64,000 bases of DNA from Saccopteryx bilineata (lineage: Eukaryota > Chordata > Mammalia > Chiroptera > Emballonuridae): assembly GCF_036850765.1 (NCBI RefSeq), contig NC_089495.1:122783033-122847032 (forward strand), written 5' to 3'. Under the pieces are notes generated by a model. It ran no database searches and had not been told where the DNA came from. It saw only the letters and a program-made list of their open reading frames with translations. Positions 31,670 to 43,064 of this stretch are shown here, piece after piece. Each line of letters opens with the position of its first letter. The stretch's first letter is position 1. The position numbers and the translations under genes are program-made.

Positions 31670-32391
31670 GATCTTAAGTGGTTCATGCACTTAGTAGGGG
31701 ACAGGAGGGACAGCTGCTGTCCCAGACTGCTGGAGCCCCACTTCCCATATGGAACTCTCTCAGGAAGCCAAGCCAGCAATCAGATCTCTTGGGAACTGAA
31801 CTGATTTTTTGCCACACGTGCCAGGAGCAGATCCAGCCAGCTGTGCTGTGGGGCTGCCAGGGCCATTCAGGTTGGTCAGCAAAAATGTATGAAGCCTCTG
31901 CCATATGCCAGGCCCAACTCTAGAGGCAGGTAAGATTCACATCTTGCCTTTAGAGCATGAAGAGCTTCTCATTTCTCCCCAACCTCAGGTGCCCCTGCTT
32001 AGAGGGGTCAGAAGCAGGCCATGTCTTTATTTGGTGTTGCAACCATGTCCCTGAAGTTCCTGCCCTCTAGGCTGAGGACCACCCTGTCAATGGCCAGGAT
32101 GGAAATCCAGATTCAACATGCAGTTGACAGCTCAGGGCTGTAGCCATCTCTTTTTGCATCTCACATTGGGCACTGCAGGCTGCACAGGGCTACAGGCCAC
32201 CTGGGGTGGGCAGGAGAACTGAGACTGGCCAAAGGCAGAGTTCTGGGAAAGGAGAGGCCTATGTGCTGCAGTAGGACCCACAGGCCTGAGATGGATGCCT
32301 GGGCCTTGGACCCAATTCCATGTTGTCCCCTCTGCTAACACTCTTGGCGCAGGGCTAGGAGGTGAGGAGCTAATGGGAAAGATCCTGAGCC
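31670..32391. other. Intergenic, nothing recognised
   Basis: About 700 bp of single-copy-looking sequence. TATGAAGCCTCTGCCATATG-CCAGGCCCAACTCTAGAGGC near 31890-31927 resembles an old mammalian repeat end; otherwise I see nothing. Confidence 0.5.
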
Positions 32392-32665
32392 CTTTGTTTG
32401 TTTGTTTTTACAGGGACAGAGAGAGAAATGAGAAGCATCAATCATCAGTTTTTTGTGTTCATTGATTGCTTTCTCATATGTGCCTTGACCATAGGCCTTC
32501 AGCAGACCGAGTAACCCCTTGTTCTAGCCAGTGACCTTGGGTCCGAGCTGGTGAGCTTTTGCTCAAACCAGATGAGCCCGCGCTCGAGCTGGCGGGGTCT
32601 TGAACATGGGTCCTCTGCATCCCAGTCCGATGCTCTATCCACTGCGACACCACTGGTCAGGTCAG
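32392..32665 (-). repeat. SINE-A
   Basis: (TTTG)n tail, then CAGGGACAGAGAGAGAAATG; internal deletions; end CACTGGTCAGG. Confidence 0.82.
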
Positions 32666-33059
32666 GCCAGTATGTTCACAAACAGCCCTTCAGCTAACTT
32701 CTCAAAGGCACAGGCTAAGGGCTCCAGGACAAAGGTGACAGCCTGGCTCAGAATCTCCTGGGAGCCAGAGGGAGCCCTGTCAGACCCCTGGCACTTCCAG
32801 CCAACATACCCGGCCCACACTGGTCTGGCATAATTGGGAGTTGACAGTGAAGACATTACTAATACAGAGGTTCAACAAGCATAAATTGGCAGTCTCGAGC
32901 AAACCGTGATATATACACCTTTAAAGATGGGGGTATGCCTGTCTCATTACTGAATACCCTCCCCCGACCCCCAGCTGAGCCTGAAGGCAAGACATTTTTG
33001 GACAGTTCCCACAAAAAATTTTGTGAAAGACATTATCATTCAAATGAAAACCATTAACA
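32666..33059. other. Intergenic between SINE-A and the H3-3B 3' end
   Basis: No gene or recognised repeat. Confidence 0.55.
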
Positions 33060-33078
33060 AGCGTCAACTTCAAAAACT

Positions 33079-33084
33079 TTTATT
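33079..33084 (-). terminator. H3-3B: Distal polyadenylation signal of H3-3B
   Basis: TTTATT on plus reads AATAAA on minus. It is the last such signal before unrelated intergenic sequence. Confidence 0.6.
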
Positions 33085-33270
33085 TTCATTTGTTCATCAA
33101 GGGCACAGGATTCCTTCATCAGCTCCAACTGCTTGCTTTTCTCCTTACTGATTCTGTTCCATCACCTCATATACAGGGATATCCTGTGTGACCAGCTTCC
33201 TAGAACCAAAAAATATTTTTGCCCTCTGGTTAAGAGCACTCAAAATAACGTATGGAAATGCAAGTTGCAC

Positions 33271-33435
33271 TATTTTTTTTTATTCATTTCAGAGAGGAGA
33301 GTGAGAAAGGGGAGAGGAGCAGGAAGCATCAACTCCCCATATGTGCCTTGATCAGACAAGTGCATGGTTTTGATCTGGTGACCTCAGTGTTCCAGGTTGA
33401 TGCTTTATCCACTGCACCACCACAGGTCAGGCCCT
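33271..33435 (-). repeat. SINE-B inside the H3-3B 3' UTR
   Basis: TSD CAAGTTGCAC at 33261-33270 and 33436-33445. The element is on the same strand as H3-3B, so it is transcribed in sense. Confidence 0.9.
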
Positions 33436-35187
33436 CAAGTTGCACAATTTAAGCAGCAGATTCCAAACTGCTCAATAAAAATCAAAGAACCTTCTGCATA
33501 GGGATGCAGATTGGGGTGAAGGTTCAATTATCACCGACTTGGGTTACCACAGGTAACTGAAGCTGACTCATCACAGCTGTTTCTACTTGTTTGGACACTA
33601 CTACACTCCAGAGCACATACCAATGTCTAGGACTTCCAACATCCTTGAAATGCACAATGTGAGTTTATCAGTATTGGTACCTGTTCCAGACTGGTCATGA
33701 ACCTTCTAGACCAGTTCACCATATTGCACCCCACCTTTGACATTGTGTAATGTTCAAGTTACCAAGCCTCCCAAGCCTGATCTAGTTTGTCTCCCTTCAC
33801 AAGCCCCTTAAATTTCAAACTAATTTTACCTAGAAAAACAAACCATTAGGGCACAAATGTTTTGCTACAGCTTCAAATGTATCGAATATTTTTGTCTGAC
33901 TGGTGGTTCTTGTGCCCATGCCTTGCTTGTTGGCCATCAATGGTCAAGAAAACCTTTTGTACTTAAAAAGGTGACTCAGACCAGAAAGTTTCTACCTCTG
34001 GAATTGTGTTAACCTTATGTATGAAGAGATTGATAAACATATTTCAGAGTTTCATGGGACAGATTCCAAATTTGAGCCCTAGCATTTTAAAGAAACTTAC
34101 TTTTCTTGGCCTATTTGCACCCTGGAATAAGTTATTTTATTTCTTGACAATATGGGGAGGGAAGCATATTGATACTTTGTCTTAAGCCCACACTGCAAAT
34201 TCTTAGGAGAGGATCTTTTTTTATGTTTCTATAACTATTTTTGTAACTAAAAGGTTACTGTCTACACCAAGCAAAATCTAAGCTAAACTTGAACTTTAGA
34301 ATACAAAGAACCTAGGGTAAAGGATGTATTAACAGTTTGTACATTCAATTTAGGTTTCTGACACTATTAGTTAGATAAACAAGTTTATTTGTAAATTTAG
34401 TCAACATACATAATTGACCTAAAAACTTCAATAGAAGGATAAATTTAAAAACCACTTGGAAGACCATCCCTATAAAGTGATTTTTCCAGGACTACATACC
34501 AGATGTAACCTAACTGGATGCCATCTTAACTGGCAGAGGTCCAAAAAACTGGAGGTATGTGCCCCCCCCCCCAAGTTGACTCTAAGGGTTATTATAATAC
34601 AAACTTCACAAGGAAAAGAACTGGGGTATTGTTTTCTCTTGATAAAAGAAAAACTCATATCTAGTTATGAGACCAACCACAACACAAAAGCTGCACTAAC
34701 TAGGTTCAGAATATTAGATGATGCTGGTGTGAATAACTTGTATTCTAGAGCCCTTATAAATAAAATCCCCCCCATTAGTGTTTGCATTATCAACTAGAGG
34801 GTTAGTTATAGCATGTGGTAGAATGAGGACTTATGCAAGGTATAATTCACAAAGCATTTTACTACTTATGAAAACAAGTGCAGTCTAGTTAGAAAACCAA
34901 CTGAACCCTAAATTACACACACCTAAATGACAAGACTCCCCATGTGAATGTAAAACATTTAATTTAAAAATGTTGACACTACAATATATAAAATAGCTAT
35001 TATAAATGCACATAGTGTATTCTATAGCTGCCAGGTTTACTTTTTTTTTTTTTTAAGGAAACTGTAAGTTACACTGTGGTTAAGACTTGAATCTTCACCC
35101 TTGAAAAAGCCCACATTCTATCACAGTGATGCATGGTCAGACTTAACAGCCCCAATTGTTAAACACTTGGATCAAGTCATAACCAGT

Positions 35188-35193
35188 TTTATT
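35188..35193 (-). terminator. H3-3B: Possible proximal polyadenylation signal of H3-3B
   Basis: AATAAA on minus, about 320 bp after the stop; it would give a short transcript form. Confidence 0.45.
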
Positions 35194-35511
35194 GCAAAAG
35201 GACCCTGTACACATTTATCAATTCTAGTACCTTAATAGCTACCCAACAAGTCAATTAACATAAACATGCATCATGAGAAGCAAGAAGTATCACCCATCCC
35301 TTCTGCATATTAGCAACTTGTCACTCCTGAGCAAGTGCTCACATCAGTGAGGTCTGTGAACAGTCACTTTTCGCATTCATCCTGAGTGAAAGATGGAATG
35401 ACTTAAGTACAAATGCAACATATTATAAACAATTTCTTACAAAAAAAGTCACAAATTAAACCAAAGTATTGTACAGAATTTACTACAAAACACCGTAAAA
35501 ACTGCCTTCGC

Positions 35512-36419
<908 letters not shown>

Positions 36420-36580
36420 TTACAGACGTAAAAAGAGAGCCGATTCCAGAACTAAGGCCCAGGGTAAAACCTCCTGACCTTCCACCCGCCGCCGGCCAGA
36501 CTCAGCCCCCCAACGGCCGTGACCCGTGGCAACAACGGCTGGCGCAGCCTCAAGTCACCGGTAAATCCAGGAACACTTAC

Positions 36581-36705
36581 CTAACGCCAACGTCTTAGGA
36601 TGCTTCTTCGTTCGCCGCGCCGCTTCTAGTACCCAAGTTAGAGCCGCAGTCGTCCACAGAAGTTAAACAACGAAACCCGACCAAAAACCAAGCTACTTTG
36701 CTCCA
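36581..36705 (-). other. H3-3B: H3-3B non-coding exon 1 (5' end approximate)
   Basis: The donor GTTAG/GTAAGT on the minus strand (GT = 36580-36579) ends a leader exon that begins about 25-30 bp after the TATA box at 36728-36733. Intron 1 (36148-36580) is CpG-rich. The upper boundary is inferred from TATA spacing. Confidence 0.65.
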
Positions 36706-36727
36706 AGCCCCCTCCGATACCTCTGCT

Positions 36728-37113
36728 TTTATACCCACGCTTCACGCTGCGTCTTTGCGTCATACGACCCTCATTTACATACACTAACGAATTTTTCTAT
36801 TGGCCGGAGTTTTCGCCGACGCGTTGACATCCCTCGACACAAAGACCGTGCTTCGGCCTTGTCCTCTGATTGGTAGATATCTAGGCTGCTGATTGGCTAT
36901 TAAAGTGACCTAACGATTGGATGAAAGCAAAGAGACATGGACGAATCAGAGTTTAGCACTAAGTGGCTCTTCTCATTGGATAAAATGAAGCTATGTTTGG
37001 ATCCTTCCCTTGGTTCCAAAGCTCTACTATATTAAAGTCAATGCAAATAGATTGCTTTGGTCCCCATCAAGGCTAAAGTGTTCCGATGGCCAGAAGCCTA
37101 ACTTTATTTGCAT
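36728..37113 (-). promoter_or_regulatory. H3-3B: H3-3B promoter: TATA, CRE-like, CCAAT array, octamers
   Basis: Read on the minus strand: TATAAA at 36733-36728; a TGACGCAA element (CRE/C/EBP-ATF type) at 36762-36755; an ATGTAAAT octamer variant at 36780-36773; and five CCAAT boxes (ATTGG on plus) at 36799, 36869, 36892, 36916 and 36975. Two of these, at 36869 and 36892, have the full CCAATCAG form favoured by NF-Y. Further upstream, perfect octamers lie at 37041-37048 and 37106-37113 in opposite orientations. CCAAT plus octamer is typical of histone promoters. Confidence 0.7.
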
Positions 37114-37273
37114 CAAATAATGCAGTCAATGCAGGAAGAGGTTACTTTAATAAAATTTTTGTAAATATTTTCCAGTGTAAAATATGTTCCCTGTGATTAT
37201 TTACTTTTCATTAACCTTTTAGTAGTTTTAATCTGTTTTTTTTGTTTCCAAGTTTTATTCAAGAACTCATACA

Positions 37274-37639
37274 GCCTGACCAGGCGGTGGCGCAGTGGAT
37301 AGAACGTGGGACTGGGATGCGGAAGACCCAGGTTCGAGACCCCCCGAGGTCGCCAGCTTGAGCGTGAGCTCATCTGATTTGAACAAAAATTCACCAGCTT
37401 GGACTCAAGGTCGCTGGCTCCAGCAAGGGGGTTACTCGGCCTGTTGAAGGCCCACGGTCAAGGCACCTATGAGAAAGCAATCAATGAACAACTAAGGTGT
37501 TGCAATGCACAACGAAAAAACTAATGATTGATGCTTCTCATCTCTCCATTCTTGTCTGTCTGTCTGTCTGTCCCTGTCTATCCCTCACTCTGGCCCTCTC
37601 TCTGTCTCTGTAAAAAAATAAAATAAAAATTAAAAAAAA
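37274..37639 (+). repeat. SINE-A
   Basis: TSD AACTCATACA at about 37264-37273 and 37640-37649. Confidence 0.9.
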
Positions 37640-37796
37640 AACTCATACAAATTATTCCAAACAGATGTTTTAATTCATTTTAACATTTGGACAGTTAAAT
37701 ACATAATGTAAATGAGAATTAGAATTCAGTAAATGATGTTATATTACCAAGTATTTTATTTACCTTTCATAAATATTTTAACCAAAAAACAGCTCT

Positions 37797-38147
37797 TGAC
37801 TGACCAGGCGGTGGCGCAGTGGATAGAACGTGGGACTGGATGCAGAAGACTCAGGTTTGAGACCCCGAGGTTGCCAGCTTGAGTGCGGGCTCATCTGGTT
37901 TGAGCAAAAGCTCACAAGCTTCAACCCAAGGTCGCTGGCTCAAGCAAGGGGTTACTCAGTCTGCTGAAGACCCACGGTCAAGGTACATATGAGAAAGCAG
38001 TCAATGAACAACTAAGATGTCGCAATGCGCAACGAAAAACTAGTGATTGATGCTTCTCATCTCTCCATTCTTGTCTGTCTGTCTGTCTGTCCCTGTCTAT
38101 CCCTCTCTCTGACTCTCTCTGTCTCTGTTAAAAAAAAAAAAAAAAAA
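37797..38147 (+). repeat. SINE-A
   Basis: Head TGACCAGGCGGTGGCGCAGT. TSD imperfect (AAACAGCTCT before, AAAAGCAGTTAT after). Confidence 0.85.
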
Positions 38148-38206
38148 GCAGTTATTTTGTTTGGTAGGGTAGGGAGGTAAATAATTGCTAGAAAGAAACA
38201 AATGTC

Positions 38207-38300
38207 ACCCTGGACCGGTAGCCCAGTTGGTTAGAGTGTTGTCCCAATACTCCAAGGTTGCTTATTCAATCCCTAGTCAGGGCACAAACAAAAATCAAAC
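38207..38300 (+). repeat. SINE-D (VES-like), short
   Basis: CCCTGGACCGGTAGCCCAGT, TTGGTTAGAGTG and CAATCCCTAGTCAGGGCAC. Confidence 0.75.
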
Positions 38301-38492
38301 AATGAATGAATACCATTTTGTATTAGGCGGTCACAAAATGCTTTGTGATTTCAATATGCTTAAACAAGAAATAACCTCTAAGCAGATAGTTTTGAATTAT
38401 GTAATTCAACTGAATGAAATTACTACAGACAAAATGGCGATAGTCCTACGACAGCATTTGCATGTACATTAAGAGTAAAGAAAAGCCTGATC

Positions 38493-38780
38493 AGCCTGAC
38501 CAGGCGGTGGCGCAGTGGATAGAGCATCGGACTGGGATGCAGAAGATCCAGGTTCGAGACCCCGAGGCCAGCTTGAGTTCAGGCTCATCTGGCATGAGCA
38601 ACAAAAAAGAAAACCTCACCAGCTTGGACCCAAGGTCACTGGCTTGAGCAAGGGTTACTTAGTCTGCTGAAGCCCCCGGGTCAAGGCACATATGAGAAAG
38701 CAATCAATGAACTAAGATGTCGCAATGAAAAAGTGATGATTGATGCTTCTCATCTCTCTCTGTTCCTGTCTGTCCCTGTA
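38493..38780 (+). repeat. SINE-A whose tail grew into a microsatellite
   Basis: Full head. The A-tail after CTGTCCCTGTAAAA continues as the (GGAA)n array at 38783-38985. Confidence 0.88.
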
Positions 38781-38782
38781 AA

Positions 38783-38985
38783 AAGGAAGGAAGGAAGGAA
38801 GGAAGGAAGGAAGGAAAGAAGGAAGGAAGGAAGGAAAGAAGGAAGGAAAGAAGGAAAGAAGGAAGGAAAGAAGGAAAGAAGGAAAGAAGGAAAGAAGGAA
38901 AGAAAGAAAGAAAAGCGAAAGAAAAGCGAAAGAAAAGCGAAAGAAAAGCGAAAGAAAAGCGAAAGAAAAGCGAAAGAAAGAAAAG
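38783..38985 (+). repeat. (GGAA)n / (GAAA)n / (AAAGCG)n microsatellite
   Basis: About 200 bp of purine-only tetranucleotide repeats grading into a hexamer-like GCGAAAGAAAA unit. It joins two SINE-A copies. Confidence 0.95.
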
Positions 38986-39400
38986 CTTGACCAGGCAGTG
39001 GCGCAGTGGATAGAGCGTCGGACTGGGATGCAGAGGACCACGGTCAAGGCACATGTGAGAAAGCAATTAATGAACAACTAAGATGTCCGACGCCCAGGAT
39101 GGGCAGAGCATAGCCCCCGGGTGGGCAGAGCATCGCCCCTGGTGGGCGTGCCGGGTGGATCCCGGTCGGGCGCATGCGGGAGTCTGTCTGACTGTCTCTC
39201 CCTGTTTCCAAGCTTCAGAAAAATGAAAAAAAACAAAACAAAAAAAACAACAAAAAAAAACCAAAAAAACCCTAATGATTGATGCTTCTCATCTCTCTCC
39301 GTTCCTGTCTGTCTGTCCCTGTCTATCCCTCTCTCTGACTCACTCTCTGTCTCTGTAAAAAAATAAAAAATAAAAAATAAATAAAACAAATAAATAATGT
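38986..39400 (+). repeat. SINE-A with internal deletion, split by a truncated SINE-C
   Basis: Parts 38986-39087 and 39272-39360. The break is within ATGTC...CTAATGATTGATGCTTC, where a 5'-truncated SINE-C lies. Confidence 0.8.
39088..39271 (+). repeat. 5'-truncated SINE-C
   Basis: Begins within the GGGCAGAGCAT module and continues to CAAGCTTCAGAAAAATG and an A/C-rich tail. Confidence 0.8.
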
Positions 39401-39589
39401 AAATAAAGAAATGTCATGAATGGACTGCAATATTCAGTACTCCAGTGGTTCAGGTATATAATATACCAAAACAAACTTAAGGTTAAGACCAAACAAAGCT
39501 CATAAATTGAAATAGAGCCTTAGACAATCTACCCAATAGTTTGTACTCTGGGTTCACCAAAAATTTTGAGTTACTAAAATCTTTTTATT

Positions 39590-39768
39590 GCCCTGGCCAG
39601 GTAGCTCAGTTGGTTAGAGCATCATCCTGTTATGCCAAAGTTGTAGGTTCAATCCCTGGTCAGGGCACCTACAAAAATCAATGACTGTGTAAATAAGTGG
39701 AACAACAAATTGATGTTTCTCTCTCACTTGCTCCTCCTTCCTCTCTCTCCAAAATCAATTAAAAAATT
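39590..39768 (+). repeat. SINE-D (VES-like)
   Basis: GCCCTGGCCAGGTAGCTCAG, CAATCCCTGGTCAGGGCAC, AAATTGATGTTTCTCTCTCA: the most complete SINE-D in the window. Confidence 0.82.
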
Positions 39769-40059
39769 TTTTTTGTGACTGACAGGTAGGGAGAGAGATT
39801 AGAAGCATCAATTCTTTGTTGTAGCACTTTAGTTGTTCATTGATTGCATTTTCATATGTGCCTTGACAGGGGGTGGGGGGTGGGGGTGTTACAGCAGACC
39901 AAGTGACCCCTTGCTCGAGACAGCTACCTTGGGCTCAAGCTGGTGACCTTGCTCACATTAGATAAGCCCGTGCTCAAGCTGGAGAGCTCAGAGTTTTGAA
40001 CCTCGGTCCTCCGTGTCCCAGTCCGACGCTCTATCCACTGCGCCACCGCCTGGTCAGGC
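39769..40059 (-). repeat. SINE-A, diverged
   Basis: Antisense copy with a G-rich insertion at about 39869-39887, ending CACCGCCTGGTCAGGC. Confidence 0.82.
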
Positions 40060-40239
40060 AGTATGGGTTTACATTCACCTATTTAAGGCCAATTTATGGA
40101 AATAATTTGCCCTTACTTGGCAGTCATACAGATTAGTTTTTCTTTTTCCTAAATTGCGGCGGGGGTGGGGAACAACAAAGAAAATGGAGAACTGCATATG
40201 TTTATATAATCAAAACAATGCAAAATGTGATGTTCTGGT

Positions 40240-40365
40240 TCCTGTTCTGTTACAGGCTTGCTGAGTAACTCTGTGCATGATACTTAACCTGTCTGAGTTT
40301 CAGTTTCTTTTGTAAGTTAAGCAGCTTGGATGATATCTCCCAATTCTACCAGTACACACTTATTC
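40240..40365 (+). repeat. MIR fragment
   Basis: ATACTTAACCTGTCTGAGTT followed by TCAGTTTCTTTTGTAAG. Confidence 0.5.
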
Positions 40366-40405
40366 TGAAGCTCAAGATGAGCACTTATTTAAAAATCTAG
40401 CACTA

Positions 40406-40779
40406 CGGCCCTGGCCAGTTGGCTCAGTGGTAGAACGTCGGCCTGGCGTGCAGGAGTCCCAAGTTCGATTCCCGGCCAGGGCACACAGGAGAAGCGCTGA
40501 TCTGCTTTTCCACCCCTCCCCCTCTCCTTCCTCTCTGTCTCTCTCTTCTCCTCCCGCAGCCAAGGCTCCATTGGAGCAAGGTTGGCCCCAGGCTCTGAGG
40601 ATGGCTCTATGGCCTCTGCCTCAGGCGCTAGAATGGCTCTGGTTGCAACAGAGCGATGCCCCAGATGGGCAGAGCATCGCCCCCTGGTGGGTGTGCCGGG
40701 TAAATCCCGGTTGGGTGCATGAGGAAGTCTGTCTGACTACCTCTCCGTTTCCAACTTCAGAAAAATACAAAAAAAAAAA
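40406..40779 (+). repeat. SINE-C
   Basis: TSD AAAAATCTAG(C/T)ACTA at about 40391-40405 and 40780-40794. Confidence 0.9.
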
Positions 40780-40872
40780 AAAAATCTAGTACTATGAACT
40801 ATATTATTTATTTATTGCTTTTAGAGAGGAGAAACATTGATTTGTTGTTCTATTTATTTATGCCTTCATTGG

Positions 40873-41063
40873 TTTTTTTTTTAAAGATTTTATTTATTCA
40901 TTATAGAGAAGGGGGAGAGAGAGAGAGAAAGAGACAGAAGGGGGGAGGAGCAGGAAGCATCAACTCCCATATGTGCCTTGACCAGGCAAGTCCAGGGTTT
41001 TGAACCGGCAACCTCAGCATTTCCAGGTTGACGTTTTATCCACTGTGCCACCACAGGTCAGGC
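40873..41063 (-). repeat. SINE-B inside SINE-D
   Basis: Antisense copy ending GCCACCACAGGTCAGGC. Confidence 0.87.
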
Positions 41064-41134
41064 TGGTTGATTCTTTTTTTTTTTTTCCATTATTTCCGTT
41101 TTATTTATATTTAAGTCTGAACGATGTTTTATTT

Positions 41135-41533
41135 GTTTTTTTTTGTTTTGTTTTTTTGTATTTTTCTGAAGCTGGAAACGGAGAGAGACAGTCAGACAGA
41201 CTCCCGCATGCGCCCGACCGGGATCCACCCGGCACGCCCACCAGGGGCGACGCTCTGCCCATCAGGGGGCGATGCTCTGCCCCTCCGGGCGTCGCTCTGC
41301 CTGGACCAGAGCCACTCCAGCGCCTGGGGCAGAGGCCAAGGAGCCATCCCCAGCGCCCGGGCCATCTTTGCTCCAATGGAGCCTTGGCTGCGGGAGGGGA
41401 AGAGAGAGACAGAGAGGAAGGGGGCGGGTGGAGAAGCAAATGGGCGCTTCTCCTATGTGCCCTGGCCGGGAATCAAACCCGGGTCCCCTGCACGCCAGGC
41501 CGACGCTCTACCGCTGAGCCAACTGGCCAGGGC
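41135..41533 (-). repeat. SINE-C inside SINE-D
   Basis: TATTTTTCTGAAGCTGGAAA at the left and CCAACTGGCCAGGGC at the right. Together with the next SINE-A it is enclosed by TGGTTGATTCTT (41064-41075 and 41872-41883). Confidence 0.88.
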
Positions 41534-41870
41534 TGTTTGTTTGTTTTTTTATAGAGACAGAGTGAGTCAGAGAGAGGGATAGACAGGGACAGACAGACAG
41601 GAACGGAGAGAGATGAGAAGCATCAATCATTAGTTTTTCATTGCCCATTGCAACACCTTAGTTGTTCATTGATTGCTTTCTCATATGTGCCTTGACCGCG
41701 GGTCTTCAGCAGACCGAGTAACCCCTTGCTGGAGCCAGCGACCTTGGATTCAAACTGGTGGGCTCAAACCAGATGAGCCCACACTCAAGCTGGCAACCTC
41801 GGGGTCTCGAACCTGGGTCCTCTGCATCCCAGTCCAACACTCTATCCACTGCGCCACTGCCTGGTCAGGC
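41534..41870 (-). repeat. SINE-A inside SINE-D
   Basis: (TTTG)n tail at the left, GCCACTGCCTGGTCAGGC at the right. Confidence 0.88.
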
Positions 41871-42045
41871 ATGGTTGATTCTTATATATGCCCTGACCTG
41901 AGGTAGAACCCACAACCTTGGTGTCCAGCTCTAACCAACAGGGATACCTGACCAAGGCTGAACTGTATGTCTCATTCATATCACACTTGAGTGTTTTGGG
42001 GATAATGTAAAAGCCAAACTGAGAATTAATAATAGGACTAAAACA

Positions 42046-42210
42046 GCCTGAACTGTGGTGGTGCAGTGGATAAAGCATCCTGGTCGAAACCCTGGGCTTG
42101 CCTGGTCAGGGCACATATGGGAGTGGATGCTTCCAGCTCCTCCCCCCCTTCTCTCTCTCTCTCTCTCTCTCTCTCTTCCTCTCCTCTCTAAAATGAATAT
42201 ATATAGAAAA
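42046..42210 (+). repeat. SINE-B
   Basis: TSD AGGACTAAAACA at 42034-42045 and 42211-42222. Confidence 0.9.
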
Positions 42211-42230
42211 AGGACTAAAACAATACACTC

Positions 42231-42603
42231 TTTTTTTTTCTTTCATTTTTCCAAAGCTGGAAACGGGGAGGCAGTCAGACAGACTCCAGCATGCGCCCGA
42301 CCGGGATCCACCCGGCATGCCCACCAGGGGGTGATATTCTGCCCCTCTGGGGCGTTGCTCTGTTGCATCCAGAGCCATTCTAGTGCCTGAGGCAGAGGCC
42401 ACAGAGCCATCCCCAGCGCCTGGGGCCATCTTTGCTCCAATGGAGCCTCGGCTGCGGCAGGGGAAGAGAGAGACGGAGAGGAAGGAGAGGGGGAGGGGTG
42501 GAGAAGCAGATGGGCACTTTTCCTGTGTGCCCTGGCCAGGAATTGAACCGGAACTCCTGCACGCCAGGCCAACGCTCTACCGCTGAGCCAACCGGCCAGG
42601 GCC
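42231..42603 (-). repeat. SINE-C
   Basis: Left flank CAATACACT (42221-42229) recurs only after the adjoining SINE-A, at about 42922-42930. Confidence 0.88.
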
Positions 42604-42921
42604 ACTTTTTTTTTTTTTTTAAACAGAGACAGAGAGAGAGAGAGAGTTAGACAGGAAAGAGAGAGACGGAGAAGCATCAATCATCAGTTTTTCATTGTGA
42701 CACCTTAGCTGTTCATTGATTGCTTTCTCATATGTGCCTTGACCATGGAGCTACAGCAGACCGAATAACTCCTTGCTAAAGCCAGCAACCTTGGGTCCAA
42801 GCTGGCGAGCTTTGCTCAAACCAGATGAGCCTGCGCTCAAGCTGGCGACCTGAGTCTCAAACCTGGGTCCTCCACATCCCAGTCCCACACTCTATCCACT
42901 GCGTCACCGCCTGGTCAGGCC
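42604..42921 (-). repeat. SINE-A
   Basis: Inserted next to the SINE-C within the same CAATACACT duplication. Confidence 0.86.
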
Positions 42922-43064
42922 CAATACACTCCAACTTTTATTTGTCCTTTTGTAATTTTTCATCTTCTGATGCCCCTAGTGGTTAACTGTTTGGCCTGTA
43001 CAAGAAATATCAGTTTCTTAACTTTGCAGGAAGACAATTTGGTTTGTGATAATGAGGTTAGTAG

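Larger units (their letters stand above)
33060..35511 (-). other. H3-3B: H3-3B 3' UTR (about 2.4 kb)
   Basis: AT-rich sequence after the H3.3 stop, with no long ORF. It is free of young repeats except one SINE-B at 33271-33435. Two AATAAA signals on the minus strand (35193-35188 and 33084-33079) would give short and long forms. The long form agrees with what I recall for human H3-3B mRNA. Confidence 0.65.
40800..41954 (-). repeat. SINE-D split by three younger SINEs
   Basis: Parts 40800-40872, 41064-41075 and about 41871-41954 join into one antisense VES-like element (GAAACATTGATTTGTTG, CATTGGTTGATTCTTATA, ACCAACAGGGATACCTGACC). Confidence 0.75.
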
